Positions 42,722 to 52,399 are shown, counted from the stretch's first letter. The stretch: 64,000 nucleotides of DNA from Gammaproteobacteria bacterium (GCA_020846135.1 JADLEK010000034.1:1-64000); one strand, 5' to 3'. A program made the numbers and translations. The notes: generated by a model from the sequence alone, not told the origin.

Positions 42722-44881
42722 TTGATCCGGGCTGACCGGGCTATCTCATGGGCGTTGCCATCGAGGATTCCAATACTGAACGCACCAGAATCGGCGCGGC
42801 CCTTCACCCCCGAACCCTTGCCGGCGACTGCACTCAAGGGCGTTGGCCCCAAATTGGCCGAACGCCTGCGCCGACTCGGCCTTTGCACCGCTGCTGATGT
42901 ACTGCTGCATCTGCCGTTGCGTTATCAGGATCGCACCCGCCTGACTCCTATCGGCCAGTTGCAGGCGGGCGATGAAGCGCAGATCGAGGCTAAGGTTGTC
43001 GGGAGCGAAATTACCGCCCGGGGTCGGCGGTTTCTGCTCTGTCATCTGGTGGATGGCAGCGGGGTATTGACCTTGCGCTTCATTCATTTCAGTCCCGGCC
43101 AGCAACAATTGCTTGGCCAGACCGGCGCGCGGCTGCGCTGTTTCGGCGAGGTGCGGCAGGGCTATAACGGCCTGGAGATGATCCATCCTGAATGCCAGCG
43201 CATTAGCCCGGACGATCCCCCCGCGCCAGCTTATTTGACCCCGACCTATCCCACGACTGCTGGTTTGCAACAATTCACTCTGCGTGGATTGGCGGAACAG
43301 GCGCTGGAACAACTGGAGACGGCGGCGCTGTTGCCGGAACTGTTACCGGCGGAACTGCGGACCCGACTGCGCCTGACGCCGATTGCCGAAGCAGTGCGCT
43401 TGCTGCACCAGCCGCCAGCCGCGACCACTCTGGCGGAACTGGCCGGCGGCCGCCATCCCGCCCAGCGTCGACTGGCTTTCGAGGAACTGCTGGCCCATCA
43501 ACTTAGTCTGCGCCGGTTGCGCCAGCGGATGAAGCAGCAAACCGCGCCGCGATTGACCGGGGATGGGGAACTGACCGGCCGGTTTCTAGAGCGGCTGCCC
43601 TTTAGCCTGACTGCGGCGCAACAGCGAGTTTTTACCGAAATCGCGGTCGATCTGGCCCAGCCGCGCCCGATGTTGCGGCTGTTGCAGGGCGATGTCGGCT
43701 CCGGGAAAACCGTGATCGCGGCCTTGGCCGCTTTGCAGGCGGTGGAGACCGGCGCACAGGCGGCGCTGATGGCCCCGACTGAATTGCTGGCCGAACAGCA
43801 TTACCGCAACTTCCAGAACTGGCTGGGGGAACTGGGCGTTGAAGTGGCCTGGCTGACCGGGCGACTGACCGGCAAAGCTCGACGGACGCTATTGGAACGG
43901 CTGGCCGCCGGCGACATTCAGTTAGCCGTTGGCACCCACGCGCTGTTTCAGGAACAGGTCGCTTTCGCGGAACTGGCGCTGGCGATCATTGATGAACAGC
44001 ACCGGTTCGGGGTTCATCAGCGGCTGGCCTTGCGCGAAAAAGGTCGGCACAGCGGCAGTCGGCCGCACCAGTTGATCATGACCGCGACCCCGATCCCGCG
44101 CACCCTGGCGATGAGCGCCTATGCCGATCTCGATACCTCAGTGATTGATGAACTGCCGCCGGGACGGCAGCCGGTCAAGACCGTTGCCTTACCCGACAGC
44201 CGCCGGGATGAAGTGGCCGCCCGCATCCGGCAGTCCTGTCAAACCGGACGGCAAGCCTATTGGGTCTGTCCGCTGATTGAGGAATCCGAGACGCTGCAAT
44301 GCCAGGCCGCGGTGGCGACTGCGGAACGGTTGAGCGAAATCCTGCCGGAACTGCGGATCGGTCTGGTGCATGGCCGACTGCCGGCGGCGACGAAGGAAAC
44401 GGTCATGGCCACGTTCAAGGCCGGACAACTGGATTTGCTGGTCGCCACCACCGTGATTGAAGTCGGGGTGGACGTCCCCAACGCCAGCCTGATGATCATT
44501 GAGAACGCCGAACGGCTGGGACTAGCGCAACTGCATCAGCTCCGCGGGCGAGTCGGGCGCGGCGCAATCGAGAGTAGTTGCGTACTGTTGTACCGGCCAC
44601 CGCTCTCCCAAGTGGCGCATACCCGGTTGGCAGCATTGCGGGAATGCCATGATGGCTTTGAAATCGCCCACCGCGATTTAGAGTTGCGCGGCCCCGGCGA
44701 AGTCCTCGGCGCCCGCCAGTCCGGTGAGCAAACTCTGCGGGTCGCCGATTTGTTGCGTGATCAGGATTTGCTGCCCATCGCCCGCCACGCCGCCGATGAA
44801 CTGTTGCGCGATCATCCCGACTGCATAGAACCTTTGATCCGACGCTGGATCGGGGTCGGCGCGCGTTACGGCGAGGTGTAG
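42722..44881 (+). CDS. recG: ATP-dependent DNA helicase RecG
   Basis: The protein, up to 719 residues, unwinds branched DNA at stalled forks. The wedge domain contains LPATALKGVGPKLAERL and VLLHLPLRYQDRTR. The helicase half has Walker A (QGDVGSGKTVIAALAALQ), DEQH (AIIDEQHRFGVHQRL), motif III (MTATPIPRTLAMS) and the C-terminal LRGRVGRG. No in-frame ATG precedes the conserved core; the frame opens at TTG 42722. The real start may be TTG 42755 or a non-ATG codon near 42773-42776, where GAGGA is well placed. The start is therefore uncertain. Confidence 0.95.
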   Translation: MIRADRAISWALPSRIPILNAPESARPFTPEPLPATALKGVGPKLAERLRRLGLCTAADVLLHLPLRYQDRTRLTPIGQLQAGDEAQIEAKVVGSEITARGRRFLLCHLVDGSGVLTLRFIHFSPGQQQLLGQTGARLRCFGEVRQGYNGLEMIHPECQRISPDDPPAPAYLTPTYPTTAGLQQFTLRGLAEQALEQLETAALLPELLPAELRTRLRLTPIAEAVRLLHQPPAATTLAELAGGRHPAQRRLAFEELLAHQLSLRRLRQRMKQQTAPRLTGDGELTGRFLERLPFSLTAAQQRVFTEIAVDLAQPRPMLRLLQGDVGSGKTVIAALAALQAVETGAQAALMAPTELLAEQHYRNFQNWLGELGVEVAWLTGRLTGKARRTLLERLAAGDIQLAVGTHALFQEQVAFAELALAIIDEQHRFGVHQRLALREKGRHSGSRPHQLIMTATPIPRTLAMSAYADLDTSVIDELPPGRQPVKTVALPDSRRDEVAARIRQSCQTGRQAYWVCPLIEESETLQCQAAVATAERLSEILPELRIGLVHGRLPAATKETVMATFKAGQLDLLVATTVIEVGVDVPNASLMIIENAERLGLAQLHQLRGRVGRGAIESSCVLLYRPPLSQVAHTRLAALRECHDGFEIAHRDLELRGPGEVLGARQSGEQTLRVADLLRDQDLLPIARHAADELLRDHPDCIEPLIRRWIGVGARYGEV

Positions 44882-44900
44882 CCGCTGTCCATCCGTGCCG

Positions 44901-46100
44901 CTAACCCTCCCACCGGTGGTAGCTGGCCACCTTTTTTTCTTCTTCAATCTCGAGGGCAGTCATGTCAGCGTTCTGCGGCAGTTGCCGTTTGCCCTCCAGC
45001 TTGATGCGCAGCCGCAGGTTGTTGGCGGAATCAGAGTGGCGGATCGCCATCGCGTAGCTGATCCGTCCGGCTTCGTACAGGTCGAACAGTGCCTGATCAA
45101 AGGTGATGATGCCTCGCTCACTGGAGCGGGTCATGATCGATTTAAGCTCCTTGACCCGGCCATGAAAGATCAAATCAGCCATCAGCGGAGTATTGAGCAG
45201 GACTTCCACCGCCGGGATCAGGCCGGGCTGATCTTCACGCGGCAACAAGCGCTGTGAGATGAACGCCTTCATGTTGAAGGACAAATCCATCAGCACCTGC
45301 GCCCGTTTCTCGTCAGGGAAAAAGTTGACGATGCGGTCAAACGCCTGATCGGTGTTGTTAGCGTGCAAGGTGGTGATGCACAGATGCCCGGTTTCGGCGA
45401 AATTGATCGCCGCTTCTATGGTTTCCCGGTCGCGGCATTCGCCGATCAGAATCACGTTGGGCGCCTGGCGCAGGGTGTTTTTCAGCGCAACCTCGTAGGA
45501 CTCGGTATCGGTGCCGATCTCGCGCTGCTCCACCAGACACTGCTGGTGCCGGTGGAAAAACTCGATCGGATCTTCAACGGTGATGATGTGTTCCCGGCTT
45601 TGGCTGTTGCGATAGTCGATCATCGCCGCCATCGAGGTGGTCTTACCGCAACCGGTGCCGCCCAGAAAAATCACCAACCCGCGCTGAGTCATGGCGATCT
45701 CGCGCAGAATCGGCGGCAGATTGAGTTCCTGAAGGGTCGGGATCCGCTGCTTGACCAACCGCATCACCAAACTAGCGCTGCCGCGCTGGGTAAAGGCGCT
45801 GACCCGAAACCGAGCGATGTTGGGAAAATTCAGGGAAAAATTGACTTCGTTGTTCTGGTCGAATTCCTTGACCTGACGGTCATGCATGATCGATCGCGCT
45901 ATCAAAGAGGTTTGCTGCGGGGTCATGATCTGGGTGCCCACCCGGTGAATTTCCTGATTCACCTTGAGCGCCGGCGGGCTGCCGGCAGTGATGAAAATAT
46001 CCGAACCGTCCAGTTCCAGCAGCTTGAGCGCCAGTTCGTAAATGTATCGGGTCCCCTTCTCGTGATCAGTGATCACCGGCATCGTTTCTTGGTCTTCCAC
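44901..46100 (-). CDS. pilU: PilU-type twitching motility ATPase
   Basis: The 399-residue hexameric ATPase of the PilT family works at the base of type IV pili with PilT for retraction. The conserved blocks are LDGSDIFITAGSPPALKVNQ, the Walker A loop GGTGCGKTTSMAAMID, HIITVEDPIEFFH, LIGECRDRETIEAAINFAET and the His box TTLHANNTDQAFDRI. The Cys in the Walker A loop replaces the common Ser of PilT, and GECRD replaces GEMRD, features of PilU. It starts with GTG after AAGGAG. pilT is not adjacent. Confidence 0.93.
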   Translation of the reverse strand: MEDQETMPVITDHEKGTRYIYELALKLLELDGSDIFITAGSPPALKVNQEIHRVGTQIMTPQQTSLIARSIMHDRQVKEFDQNNEVNFSLNFPNIARFRVSAFTQRGSASLVMRLVKQRIPTLQELNLPPILREIAMTQRGLVIFLGGTGCGKTTSMAAMIDYRNSQSREHIITVEDPIEFFHRHQQCLVEQREIGTDTESYEVALKNTLRQAPNVILIGECRDRETIEAAINFAETGHLCITTLHANNTDQAFDRIVNFFPDEKRAQVLMDLSFNMKAFISQRLLPREDQPGLIPAVEVLLNTPLMADLIFHGRVKELKSIMTRSSERGIITFDQALFDLYEAGRISYAMAIRHSDSANNLRLRIKLEGKRQLPQNADMTALEIEEEKKVASYHRWEG

Positions 46101-46280
46101 GCCTGTCTCCTTGTTAATCGCCTAAGTCGATCATAGGCTATCCGGTTATTTTATACTGCACAAAGCGGAGCGGCGCTCATCGTGACTCATTGGAGCGCGC
46201 CGGGATGCTCCGCCTCCCCGTCCGTATACCGTTTTCCCGTCTGTTGCTTTCCCGCCCATCGCCAGGAGATCATCGCCACC

Positions 46281-47714
46281 ATGAGCCGCTTTCGTTGTCT
46301 GCTCCAATTTTTCGCGCTGTGGCTATTGCTGTGCTGGATGGCGGTTGCCCCGGCTGCCCGCCCCGCCGATACCCAGCCGCTCCCGGATTTTCGCAAGCTG
46401 GTCAAGCAGAACGAAGCGACGGTTGTCAATATCAGTTCAACTCAGACGCCGCGCCGACAGATGCCCGCCCGCTCACCCGGTATGCCGGAATTGCCGGGCA
46501 AGGAAAATTCCTATCTGGATTTTTTCAAGCGCTTCTTCCAGGAGCGCCCCGAACTGCCGGGTGACCGGCAATCCAACTCGCTGGGGTCAGGCTTCATCAT
46601 TTCCCCGGACGGCTATATCCTGACCAATGCTCACGTCGCGCGGGACGCTGACAAGATCATCGTTCGGCTCAGCGATCAGCGCGAGCGGCCGGCCAAGGTG
46701 ATCGGCGCGGACGAACTCACCGATGTGGCGGTGCTAAAGATCGAGGGTGAAAACCTGCCGGCGGTGAAAATTGGCGACTCTGACGCACTGGAGGTGGGGG
46801 AATGGGTGCTGGCGATTGGCTCGCCGTTCGGGCTGGAACACACCGCCACGCAGGGGATTGTCAGCGCGGTGGGCCGTAATCTGCCCAGTGGCGCCTATGT
46901 CCCGTTTATCCAGAGCGATGTCGCGGTCAACCCCGGCAGTTCCGGCGGGCCGCTGTTTAACCTGCGCGGCGAGGTAGTCGGCATTAACTCGCAGATTTAC
47001 AGCAGCACTGGCGGCTACATGGGGCTGTCGTTCGCGATTCCGATCAAGCTGGCGACGCAGGTCGTGGAACAGTTGAAGGCGACCGGCGAAGTAACGCGGG
47101 GCTGGATGGGGATTCTGCTGCAAGCGGTCAACAACGATCTGGCCGAGGCGTTCAGTCTGGATCGACCGCGCGGGGCGCTGGTGGCGCAGATTTTGCCCGA
47201 TAGCCCGGCAGCCAGCGCTGGCTTCAAGCAGGGTGACATCATCCTGCGTTACGGCGGCGAACCAGTGGAAGAATCTTCCCAACTGCCCCGGATGATCGGC
47301 GCGACCCCGGTGGGTAAGACCGTAGCGATGTCGATTCTGCGCAATGGCGAGCCGCTGGAAATCAAGGCGACGATCGCCCGGCTGGAAGCGGTAGCGGAAA
47401 CCGTATCCACGATGGATGAACACAGCGATCCGCGCCTGAAACTCACCGTTGCCGACCTTAGCAACGAGCAGCGCCGCACCTTGGGGATGGAAGAGCAGGG
47501 TGTGTTGGTCGCAGCTCTCGACGAAGGTCCCGCCGCTAACGCCGGGTTGTACCCGGACGACATTATCCTGCAACTGAATGGTCTCCCGGTGAAGAATGCC
47601 GGCCATTTTGTCGAAATGGCCAAGGAGTTGCCCAAGGGCAAGGCGATTCCGTTGCTGGTGCGGCGCGAGAATGAATCGCTGTATCTGGCGATGCGTCTGC
47701 CCGAAAAGGAATAA
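46281..47714 (+). CDS. HtrA/DegP-family serine protease (MucD-like)
   Basis: The 477-residue periplasmic protease has a signal peptide (about 1-30, ending PAARPA). A trypsin-like domain with the complete triad follows: His118 in LTNAHV, Asp148 in TDVAVLKI and Ser221 in NPGSSGGPL. Two PDZ domains end the protein (about 270-360 and 385-475). It degrades or refolds misfolded envelope proteins. The ATG at 46281 follows CCAGGAG; the longer upstream frame lacks support. The layout equals MucD/DegQ. It is divergent from pilU with about 180 bases between them. Confidence 0.93.
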   Translation: MSRFRCLLQFFALWLLLCWMAVAPAARPADTQPLPDFRKLVKQNEATVVNISSTQTPRRQMPARSPGMPELPGKENSYLDFFKRFFQERPELPGDRQSNSLGSGFIISPDGYILTNAHVARDADKIIVRLSDQRERPAKVIGADELTDVAVLKIEGENLPAVKIGDSDALEVGEWVLAIGSPFGLEHTATQGIVSAVGRNLPSGAYVPFIQSDVAVNPGSSGGPLFNLRGEVVGINSQIYSSTGGYMGLSFAIPIKLATQVVEQLKATGEVTRGWMGILLQAVNNDLAEAFSLDRPRGALVAQILPDSPAASAGFKQGDIILRYGGEPVEESSQLPRMIGATPVGKTVAMSILRNGEPLEIKATIARLEAVAETVSTMDEHSDPRLKLTVADLSNEQRRTLGMEEQGVLVAALDEGPAANAGLYPDDIILQLNGLPVKNAGHFVEMAKELPKGKAIPLLVRRENESLYLAMRLPEKE

Positions 47715-47729
47715 GCGGCGAAAATTCCA

Positions 47730-48770
47730 ATGAATCCGAATAACTGTCTGGATTTTGAAAAACCGATCGCTGAACTGGAGGCGATGCTGCGGGAGTTGCG
47801 TCATCTCAGCGCCGAGCAGGATTTGAACATCAGCGATGAGATCGCCCGGCTGGAAGCCAAGAGCAAGGCGCTGACCGATTCGATCTTCGCCAGTTTGACC
47901 CCGTGGCAGATCGCCCAGATCGCCCGTCATCCGCTGCGGCCCTACACCCTGGACTATGTGGAGCGGCTGTTCACTGATTTTCAGGAACTGCACGGTGACC
48001 GGGCCTTTGCCGACGATCATGCGCTGGTCGGCGGACTGGCGCGGCTGGATGGGCGTCCGGTGCTGATCATTGGCTGCCAGAAGGGCCGCGACACCAAAGA
48101 GAAAATTTACCGCAATTTCGGAATGCCACGCCCGGAGGGCTATCGCAAGGCGTTGCGGCTGATGAAGCTGGCCGAGCGGTTTCAGTTGCCGGTGCTGACC
48201 TTCATCGACACCCCCGGCGCTTATCCAGGACTCGGCGCCGAAGAACGGGGCCAGAGCGAGGCGATTGCCCGCAATCTGTTCGAGATGAGCCGACTGCGCA
48301 CGCCGGTGATCGGCGTGGTCATCGGTGAGGGCGGATCGGGTGGCGCATTGGCGATTGGCGTTGCCGACCGGGTGTTGATGCTCCAGTACGGCACCTATTC
48401 GGTGATCTCGCCGGAGGGCTGTGCGGCGATCCTGTGGAACAGCGCCGACCGGGCCGCTGAGGCTGCGGAGGCGCTGGGCTTGACCGCGGACCGGTTGCTC
48501 AAGCTGAAGCTGATTGACGGCGTCATTCCCGAACCGCCCGGCGGCGCTCACCGGAACGTGGCGCAGATGGCTGAAACTCTCCGCGCTACGCTAGTGGATA
48601 ACCTGCAACAACTGGACGAGTTGGCGATGGACGAATTGTTGGAGCAACGCCACCGGCGGCTGATGGCGTATGGCGTATTCCGGGAAGCTGAACCGGCGGT
48701 TTCGTTGCAGTCCACCTGGCAGAGCAGCGTAGCGGCGTTGCTGGGCAAAGATCGGGTGGGGGAAGGGTGA
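47730..48770 (+). CDS. accA: Acetyl-CoA carboxylase, carboxyltransferase alpha subunit
   Basis: The 346-residue subunit transfers the carboxyl group from biotin to acetyl-CoA together with AccD. Family blocks are [59 protein letters not shown] and [20 protein letters not shown]. It is about 27 residues longer at the C-terminus than E. coli AccA. It lies 15 bases after the HtrA gene. accB and accC are elsewhere (33 kb), and accD is not in the window. Confidence 0.96.
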   Translation: MNPNNCLDFEKPIAELEAMLRELRHLSAEQDLNISDEIARLEAKSKALTDSIFASLTPWQIAQIARHPLRPYTLDYVERLFTDFQELHGDRAFADDHALVGGLARLDGRPVLIIGCQKGRDTKEKIYRNFGMPRPEGYRKALRLMKLAERFQLPVLTFIDTPGAYPGLGAEERGQSEAIARNLFEMSRLRTPVIGVVIGEGGSGGALAIGVADRVLMLQYGTYSVISPEGCAAILWNSADRAAEAAEALGLTADRLLKLKLIDGVIPEPPGGAHRNVAQMAETLRATLVDNLQQLDELAMDELLEQRHRRLMAYGVFREAEPAVSLQSTWQSSVAALLGKDRVGEG

Positions 48771-48797
48771 TGAAGAAGAAGCGGGGGAGGCAGCAGC

Positions 48798-49424
48798 GTG
48801 TTTGAGTTTGTGAAAGCGGGTGGCTGGGTGATGTTACCGATCATCGCCTGTTCGTTGGCGGCGGCAACCATCATCATCGAGCGCCTGCTGGCGTTGCGCC
48901 GGGCGCGGGTGTTGCCGGGTCAACTGGTGACGCTGCTGCGGCAATGGACTGAACGCGGCGTAGTTACTTCATCCGAGGTGGAAACGTTGCCACTGCACTC
49001 GCCGCTGGGCCGGATCGTGGCGACTGGCCTGGCCAACCGCCACCGGGGTCGGGCGATTCTCCGGGAGCGGGTCGAGGATGTCGGTCGCCATGTGGTTCAC
49101 CAACTGGAGCGATTCCTCAACACCTTGGGCACCATCGCCGCGATCAGCCCGTTGCTCGGCCTGCTCGGTACCGTGGCCGGCATGATTAAAATTTTCCAGA
49201 TCGTGTCAACCCAGGGCAACAGCAATTTCAGCCTGCTGTCGGTAGGCATCGCCGAGGCGCTGGTGACCACTGCCGCCGGCCTGACCGTCGCTATCCCCAG
49301 CCTGCTGTTTTACCGCTATTTCCATTCCCGGGTTGATGAACTGGTGGTGCGGATGGAGCAGGAAACCTTCGAACTGATTGATTTGCTCGATGCCGATTCG
49401 ACCAATCAGGAGCCGCTGCCGTGA
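48798..49424 (+). CDS. exbB: ExbB/TolQ-type proton-channel protein
   Basis: The 208-residue inner-membrane protein has three hydrophobic segments: GGWVMLPIIACSLAAATIII, the central AAISPLLGLLGTVAGMIKIF and AEALVTTAAGLTVAIPSLLF. The last two are the ExbB/TolQ signature. With ExbD it converts the proton gradient to force used by TonB or a similar rod. It starts with GTG 48798. It shares four bases with exbD (GTGA), and the order exbB-exbD-lpxK-ycaR-kdsB is common in gammaproteobacteria. No tonB gene lies close. Confidence 0.93.
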   Translation: MFEFVKAGGWVMLPIIACSLAAATIIIERLLALRRARVLPGQLVTLLRQWTERGVVTSSEVETLPLHSPLGRIVATGLANRHRGRAILRERVEDVGRHVVHQLERFLNTLGTIAAISPLLGLLGTVAGMIKIFQIVSTQGNSNFSLLSVGIAEALVTTAAGLTVAIPSLLFYRYFHSRVDELVVRMEQETFELIDLLDADSTNQEPLP

Positions 49425-49843
49425 ATCTGCGTCCTCGCCGTCGCGAAGAGCCGGAACTCAATCTGGTGCCGATGATTGATGTTGTGCTGGTGCTGCTGAT
49501 CTTCTTCATGATCGCCACCAGTCTGCGCCATGAAGCGCTGCTGGAAATCCGCCTGCCGGAAGCGTCAGGTCAGCCGATGCCTAGCGCCGTCGCCCGGCTG
49601 GAGCTGAGCATTACCGCCGACGGCCGCTATGCGGTCAACGGCCAACCCTTGGAAAACCATGATCCGGCAGCGCTGAAAGCCCAACTGCTGGCCGCAACGG
49701 GCGGGCGCATCCTGCCGCTGATCATCAGCGCTGATGGCCGAACCCCCCACCAGGCGGTAGCCACCGCGCTGAATGTCGCTGCGCAACTGGGCTTGCAACA
49801 ACTGAGTATTGCTACGATCACCGCCTCAGCGCCGGGACCCTGA
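49421..49843 (+). CDS. exbD: ExbD/TolR-type channel protein
   Basis: The 140-residue protein has a short cytosolic start, one membrane segment with the essential Asp (LNLVPMIDVVLVLLIFFMIA) and a periplasmic domain (DGRYAVNGQPL, TPHQAVATALNVAAQLGL). It pairs with ExbB. It starts with GTG overlapping the exbB stop and is followed four bases later by lpxK. Confidence 0.94.
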   Translation: MNLRPRRREEPELNLVPMIDVVLVLLIFFMIATSLRHEALLEIRLPEASGQPMPSAVARLELSITADGRYAVNGQPLENHDPAALKAQLLAATGGRILPLIISADGRTPHQAVATALNVAAQLGLQQLSIATITASAPGP

Positions 49844-49847
49844 ACTC

Positions 49848-51086
49848 ATGCACCACTGGCTGGATCGCTATGGCTATTCCCTGAACCTGATCGCGGTGTT
49901 GCTGTGGCCGCTCAGCCTGCTGTTCTGCGTGATCGTGCGGGTGCGGCGCTGGCTCTATCTGAATGGTTTTTTGCCGAGCGCAGCAGTCGCCGTTCCGGTG
50001 ATCGTGGTCGGCAACATCAGCGTTGGCGGAGCAGGAAAAACGCCGTTGACGGCGCGGCTGGTGGAGTTGCTGCGAGCAGCCGGTTATCGCCCCGGCATCA
50101 TCAGTCGCGGGTATGGCGGTCAGTCCGAGACTTGGCCTCGTTACGTCATCGCCGACAGCGATCCGCAGCAGGTCGGCGATGAGCCGGTGTTGCTGACGCA
50201 GCGTTGCCGCTGTCCAGTAGTGGTCGATCCGGACCGGGTTGCTGCGGCGCGGGCGCTGCTGGAAACGTATCCGTCGTGCAATGTTTTGATCAGCGATGAC
50301 GGCTTGCAGCATTACCGCCTGCAGCGCGACATCGAAATTGCTGTCGTTGACGGCTTTCGCCGGTTGGGCAACTGCGCCTGTCTGCCGGCGGGGCCATTGC
50401 GCGAGCCGCCCTCACGATTACGCGAAGTCGATTTCGTGGTCGGCAATGGCGCGGCGCGCGGCGGCGAATATCTGATGGCTCTGCGGGGCGAAACCGCGAT
50501 CAATCTGCGCGATCCCCAGGTCAGTTCGGTACTGGCCGGCTTCCGACACAGTACGATTCACGCAGTAGCGGGCATCGGCGATCCGGGACGGTTTTTCGAG
50601 CATCTACGCCATGCCCGGCTGCGGCTGATTGAACATCCCTTTCCGGATCATCATCCGTTCTGTCCTGAAGATTTGCAGTTCCGGGAGGATTTACCGGTGT
50701 TGATGACCGAGAAGGACGCGATCAAATGCTGGAAATTCGCCCCGGAAGGGTGCTGGATGGTACCGGTCAGCGCTCAATTGGAACCGCAATTCGAGGAAGC
50801 GTTACTGCAACGGCTGGCGGCCATCGCCCTGTCCAAGGGGGTTCGGCGCGAGATTCCGGCGCGACGGCGCAGCGTCCTTCCTCCCTCCACCCCACATTCA
50901 TCATCCGAGGTAAACGAACATGGACAAGAAACTGCTGGAGATTCTGGTGTGTCCGGTCAGCAAGGCTCCGCTGGTTTACGACCCGGCGCGGCAGGAGCTG
51001 ATCTGCAAGGAAAGCCGGCTGGCCTATCCGATTCGCGACGGGATTCCGGTGATGCTGGAAGCGGAGGCGCGGCCGTTGACCGCTGA
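49848..51086 (+). CDS. lpxK: Tetraacyldisaccharide 4'-kinase with run-on C-terminus
   Basis: LpxK phosphorylates the lipid A precursor at the inner membrane. The P-loop reads [20 protein letters not shown], and other conserved parts are [24 protein letters not shown] and [20 protein letters not shown]. Normal LpxK is about 325-345 residues, but this frame runs to 412. After about [12 protein letters not shown] (residue 335) the rest is not family sequence. It reads through the following gene (start 50920) for 167 bases in another frame. Either the stop codon was lost or a sequencing error shifted the frame near the end. The ATG at 49848 gives the standard start. Confidence 0.9.
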   Translation: MHHWLDRYGYSLNLIAVLLWPLSLLFCVIVRVRRWLYLNGFLPSAAVAVPVIVVGNISVGGAGKTPLTARLVELLRAAGYRPGIISRGYGGQSETWPRYVIADSDPQQVGDEPVLLTQRCRCPVVVDPDRVAAARALLETYPSCNVLISDDGLQHYRLQRDIEIAVVDGFRRLGNCACLPAGPLREPPSRLREVDFVVGNGAARGGEYLMALRGETAINLRDPQVSSVLAGFRHSTIHAVAGIGDPGRFFEHLRHARLRLIEHPFPDHHPFCPEDLQFREDLPVLMTEKDAIKCWKFAPEGCWMVPVSAQLEPQFEEALLQRLAAIALSKGVRREIPARRRSVLPPSTPHSSSEVNEHGQETAGDSGVSGQQGSAGLRPGAAGADLQGKPAGLSDSRRDSGDAGSGGAAVDR

Positions 51087-51123
51087 GGAGTGTGGCCCTG
51101 ATAGCGATCCAAACCGTGCGTAA
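50920..51123 (+). CDS. ycaR: Trm112/YcaR-family small protein
   Basis: The 67-residue protein matches the YcaR group: [20 protein letters not shown] then [20 protein letters not shown]. This fold is related to eukaryotic Trm112. It lies between lpxK and kdsB, its usual place. Only part of the four-Cys zinc set of Trm112 is kept (Cys 10 and Cys 31), as is typical of the bacterial group. An ACGAGGTAA ribosome site precedes the ATG. It overlaps the lpxK run-on by 167 bases and kdsB by 8. Confidence 0.9.
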   Translation: MDKKLLEILVCPVSKAPLVYDPARQELICKESRLAYPIRDGIPVMLEAEARPLTAEECGPDSDPNRA

Positions 51124-51934
51124 AGCTGACCCGCTCCGGTTCCGGATCGCCATTCCTGCCCGTTACGGCTCCACCCGGTTGCCGGGTAAGCCGTTACGAC
51201 TGCTAGCCGGGCGACCGCTGATTGAACACGTCTACCAGCAGGCGCTGGATAGTGGCGCGCTGGACGTGGTGATCGCCACCGATGATCCTCGGATTCAGAT
51301 AGTCGCGGAAAGTTTTGGGGCGGTGGTGTGCATGACCTCGCCCGATCATGCTACCGGCACCGATCGGTTGGCGGAAGTCGCCGATCAGCGCGGCTGGCCC
51401 GATGAGGCCATTGTGGTGAATGTGCAGGGCGATGAGCCGCGCCTGCCGCCAGCGCTGGTTCGCCAAGTCGCGGCGGGGCTGGCGGAACATCCTGACGCCG
51501 GGATCGCGACTGCCTGCACGCGCATTCATGATCCGGCGGAGGCGTTTGATCCCAACGTGGTCAAGGTGGTGCGGGATGCGGCGGGTTATGCGCTGTATTT
51601 CAGCCGCGCCCCAATTCCCTGGCATCGCAGCGCATTTGGACCCGTTGGAGTAACGCTGGCGGAACTTCCCGCCGATACGGTCTGGTTCCGCCATATCGGG
51701 ATTTACGCCTACCGGGCGGGGGTATTGCGCGGTTATCCACGGTTGCCGCCGGCCCCGGTGGAGCAAGCCGAGGCGTTGGAGCAATTACGCGCCCTGTGGC
51801 ATGGCATCCGGATTCACGTCGCCGAAGCTGCCGAAGCACCGCCGCCGGGGGTGGATACCGAAGCCGATCTGGTGCGGGCGGCGGCGGAGTGGGCAAGTTC
51901 AGATCAGCAGGTCGAAGCCGGCCAGTTCCGGTAG
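51116..51934 (+). CDS. kdsB: 3-deoxy-manno-octulosonate cytidylyltransferase (CMP-Kdo synthetase)
   Basis: The enzyme (272 residues from GTG 51116) activates Kdo with CTP for lipopolysaccharide assembly. The nucleotide-binding start [42 protein letters not shown] and [16 protein letters not shown] are all typical. Later [21 protein letters not shown] and [13 protein letters not shown] are conserved. A GTG at 51092 is also in frame but would overlap ycaR more. It ends the exbB-kdsB operon and overlaps the converging gene below. Confidence 0.96.
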   Translation: MRKADPLRFRIAIPARYGSTRLPGKPLRLLAGRPLIEHVYQQALDSGALDVVIATDDPRIQIVAESFGAVVCMTSPDHATGTDRLAEVADQRGWPDEAIVVNVQGDEPRLPPALVRQVAAGLAEHPDAGIATACTRIHDPAEAFDPNVVKVVRDAAGYALYFSRAPIPWHRSAFGPVGVTLAELPADTVWFRHIGIYAYRAGVLRGYPRLPPAPVEQAEALEQLRALWHGIRIHVAEAAEAPPPGVDTEADLVRAAAEWASSDQQVEAGQFR

Positions 51935-52171
51935 ATCGGGATTGAACCCGTCGCGACAGTTGTTGAGCAGGGCCACGGTGAAGGTCTCGGCAATCCAGTC
52001 GCCGGCGTCGCCGTACTGGGTGGGCTGGATGACCTTGCGCTCCTGATGTCCTTGCAGAACCAGCGCTGGAGGGTTGGCCAGAATTTCAATGACCTGGCAG
52101 GTAATCCCCTGGTAGCGCAAGGTTTGACCGAGTAGGGGCTTGAGTTTTTCGGGATTGATCGTCGTGAGCAT
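51899..52171 (-). CDS. Small conserved-looking protein of unknown function
   Basis: The 90-residue product starts at ATG 52171 (MLTTINPEKLKPLLGQTLRY). It has a single folded-looking domain with strands such as ITCQVIEILANPPALVLQG and a final acidic [12 protein letters not shown] recognise no family. It is convergent with kdsB and overlaps its last 36 bases. The open frame with normal codon use supports a real gene, but a longer start at 52234 cannot be excluded. Confidence 0.6.
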   Translation of the reverse strand: MLTTINPEKLKPLLGQTLRYQGITCQVIEILANPPALVLQGHQERKVIQPTQYGDAGDWIAETFTVALLNNCRDGFNPDLPELAGFDLLI

Positions 52172-52206
52172 GGCGGCGCAGTCTTCAACCTGATTTTTAG
52201 GTAGCT

Positions 52207-52377
52207 TATACCAATTTCCGCCAGGTTTTCGCATTCAGGGTTCCCCCGGGGTTCGTCATTCCCGCGAATGCGGGAATCCAGGCAGCCGCTGAACCACTGG
52301 ATACCCGCTTTCGCAGGATTGACAAATGGGGTGTTTTTTGACCTGAAAAAGATCAAGTCTATTAAGATACGGTATAA
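52207..52377 (+). repeat. Dispersed palindromic element, copy C (longest)
   Basis: TTATACC at 52207-52213 and GGTATAA at 52371-52377 form an exact terminal inverted repeat over 171 bases. Inside are an imperfect hairpin (TTCGTCATTCCCGCGAATGC), then AACCACTGGATACCCGCTTT, then AAGATCAAGTCTAT before the right end. The order of parts matches copies A and B, with extra internal DNA. It lies between the small gene at 51899 and asd, and explains that intergenic space. Confidence 0.72.
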
Positions 52378-52399
52378 AAACCAAATAGTTGAGAAGCGA

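Noticed and set aside
46734-48551. A 605-codon minus-strand open frame opposite the htrA and accA genes
   Set aside because: It lies across two well-identified genes on the other strand and shows no family pattern, so it is a shadow frame.
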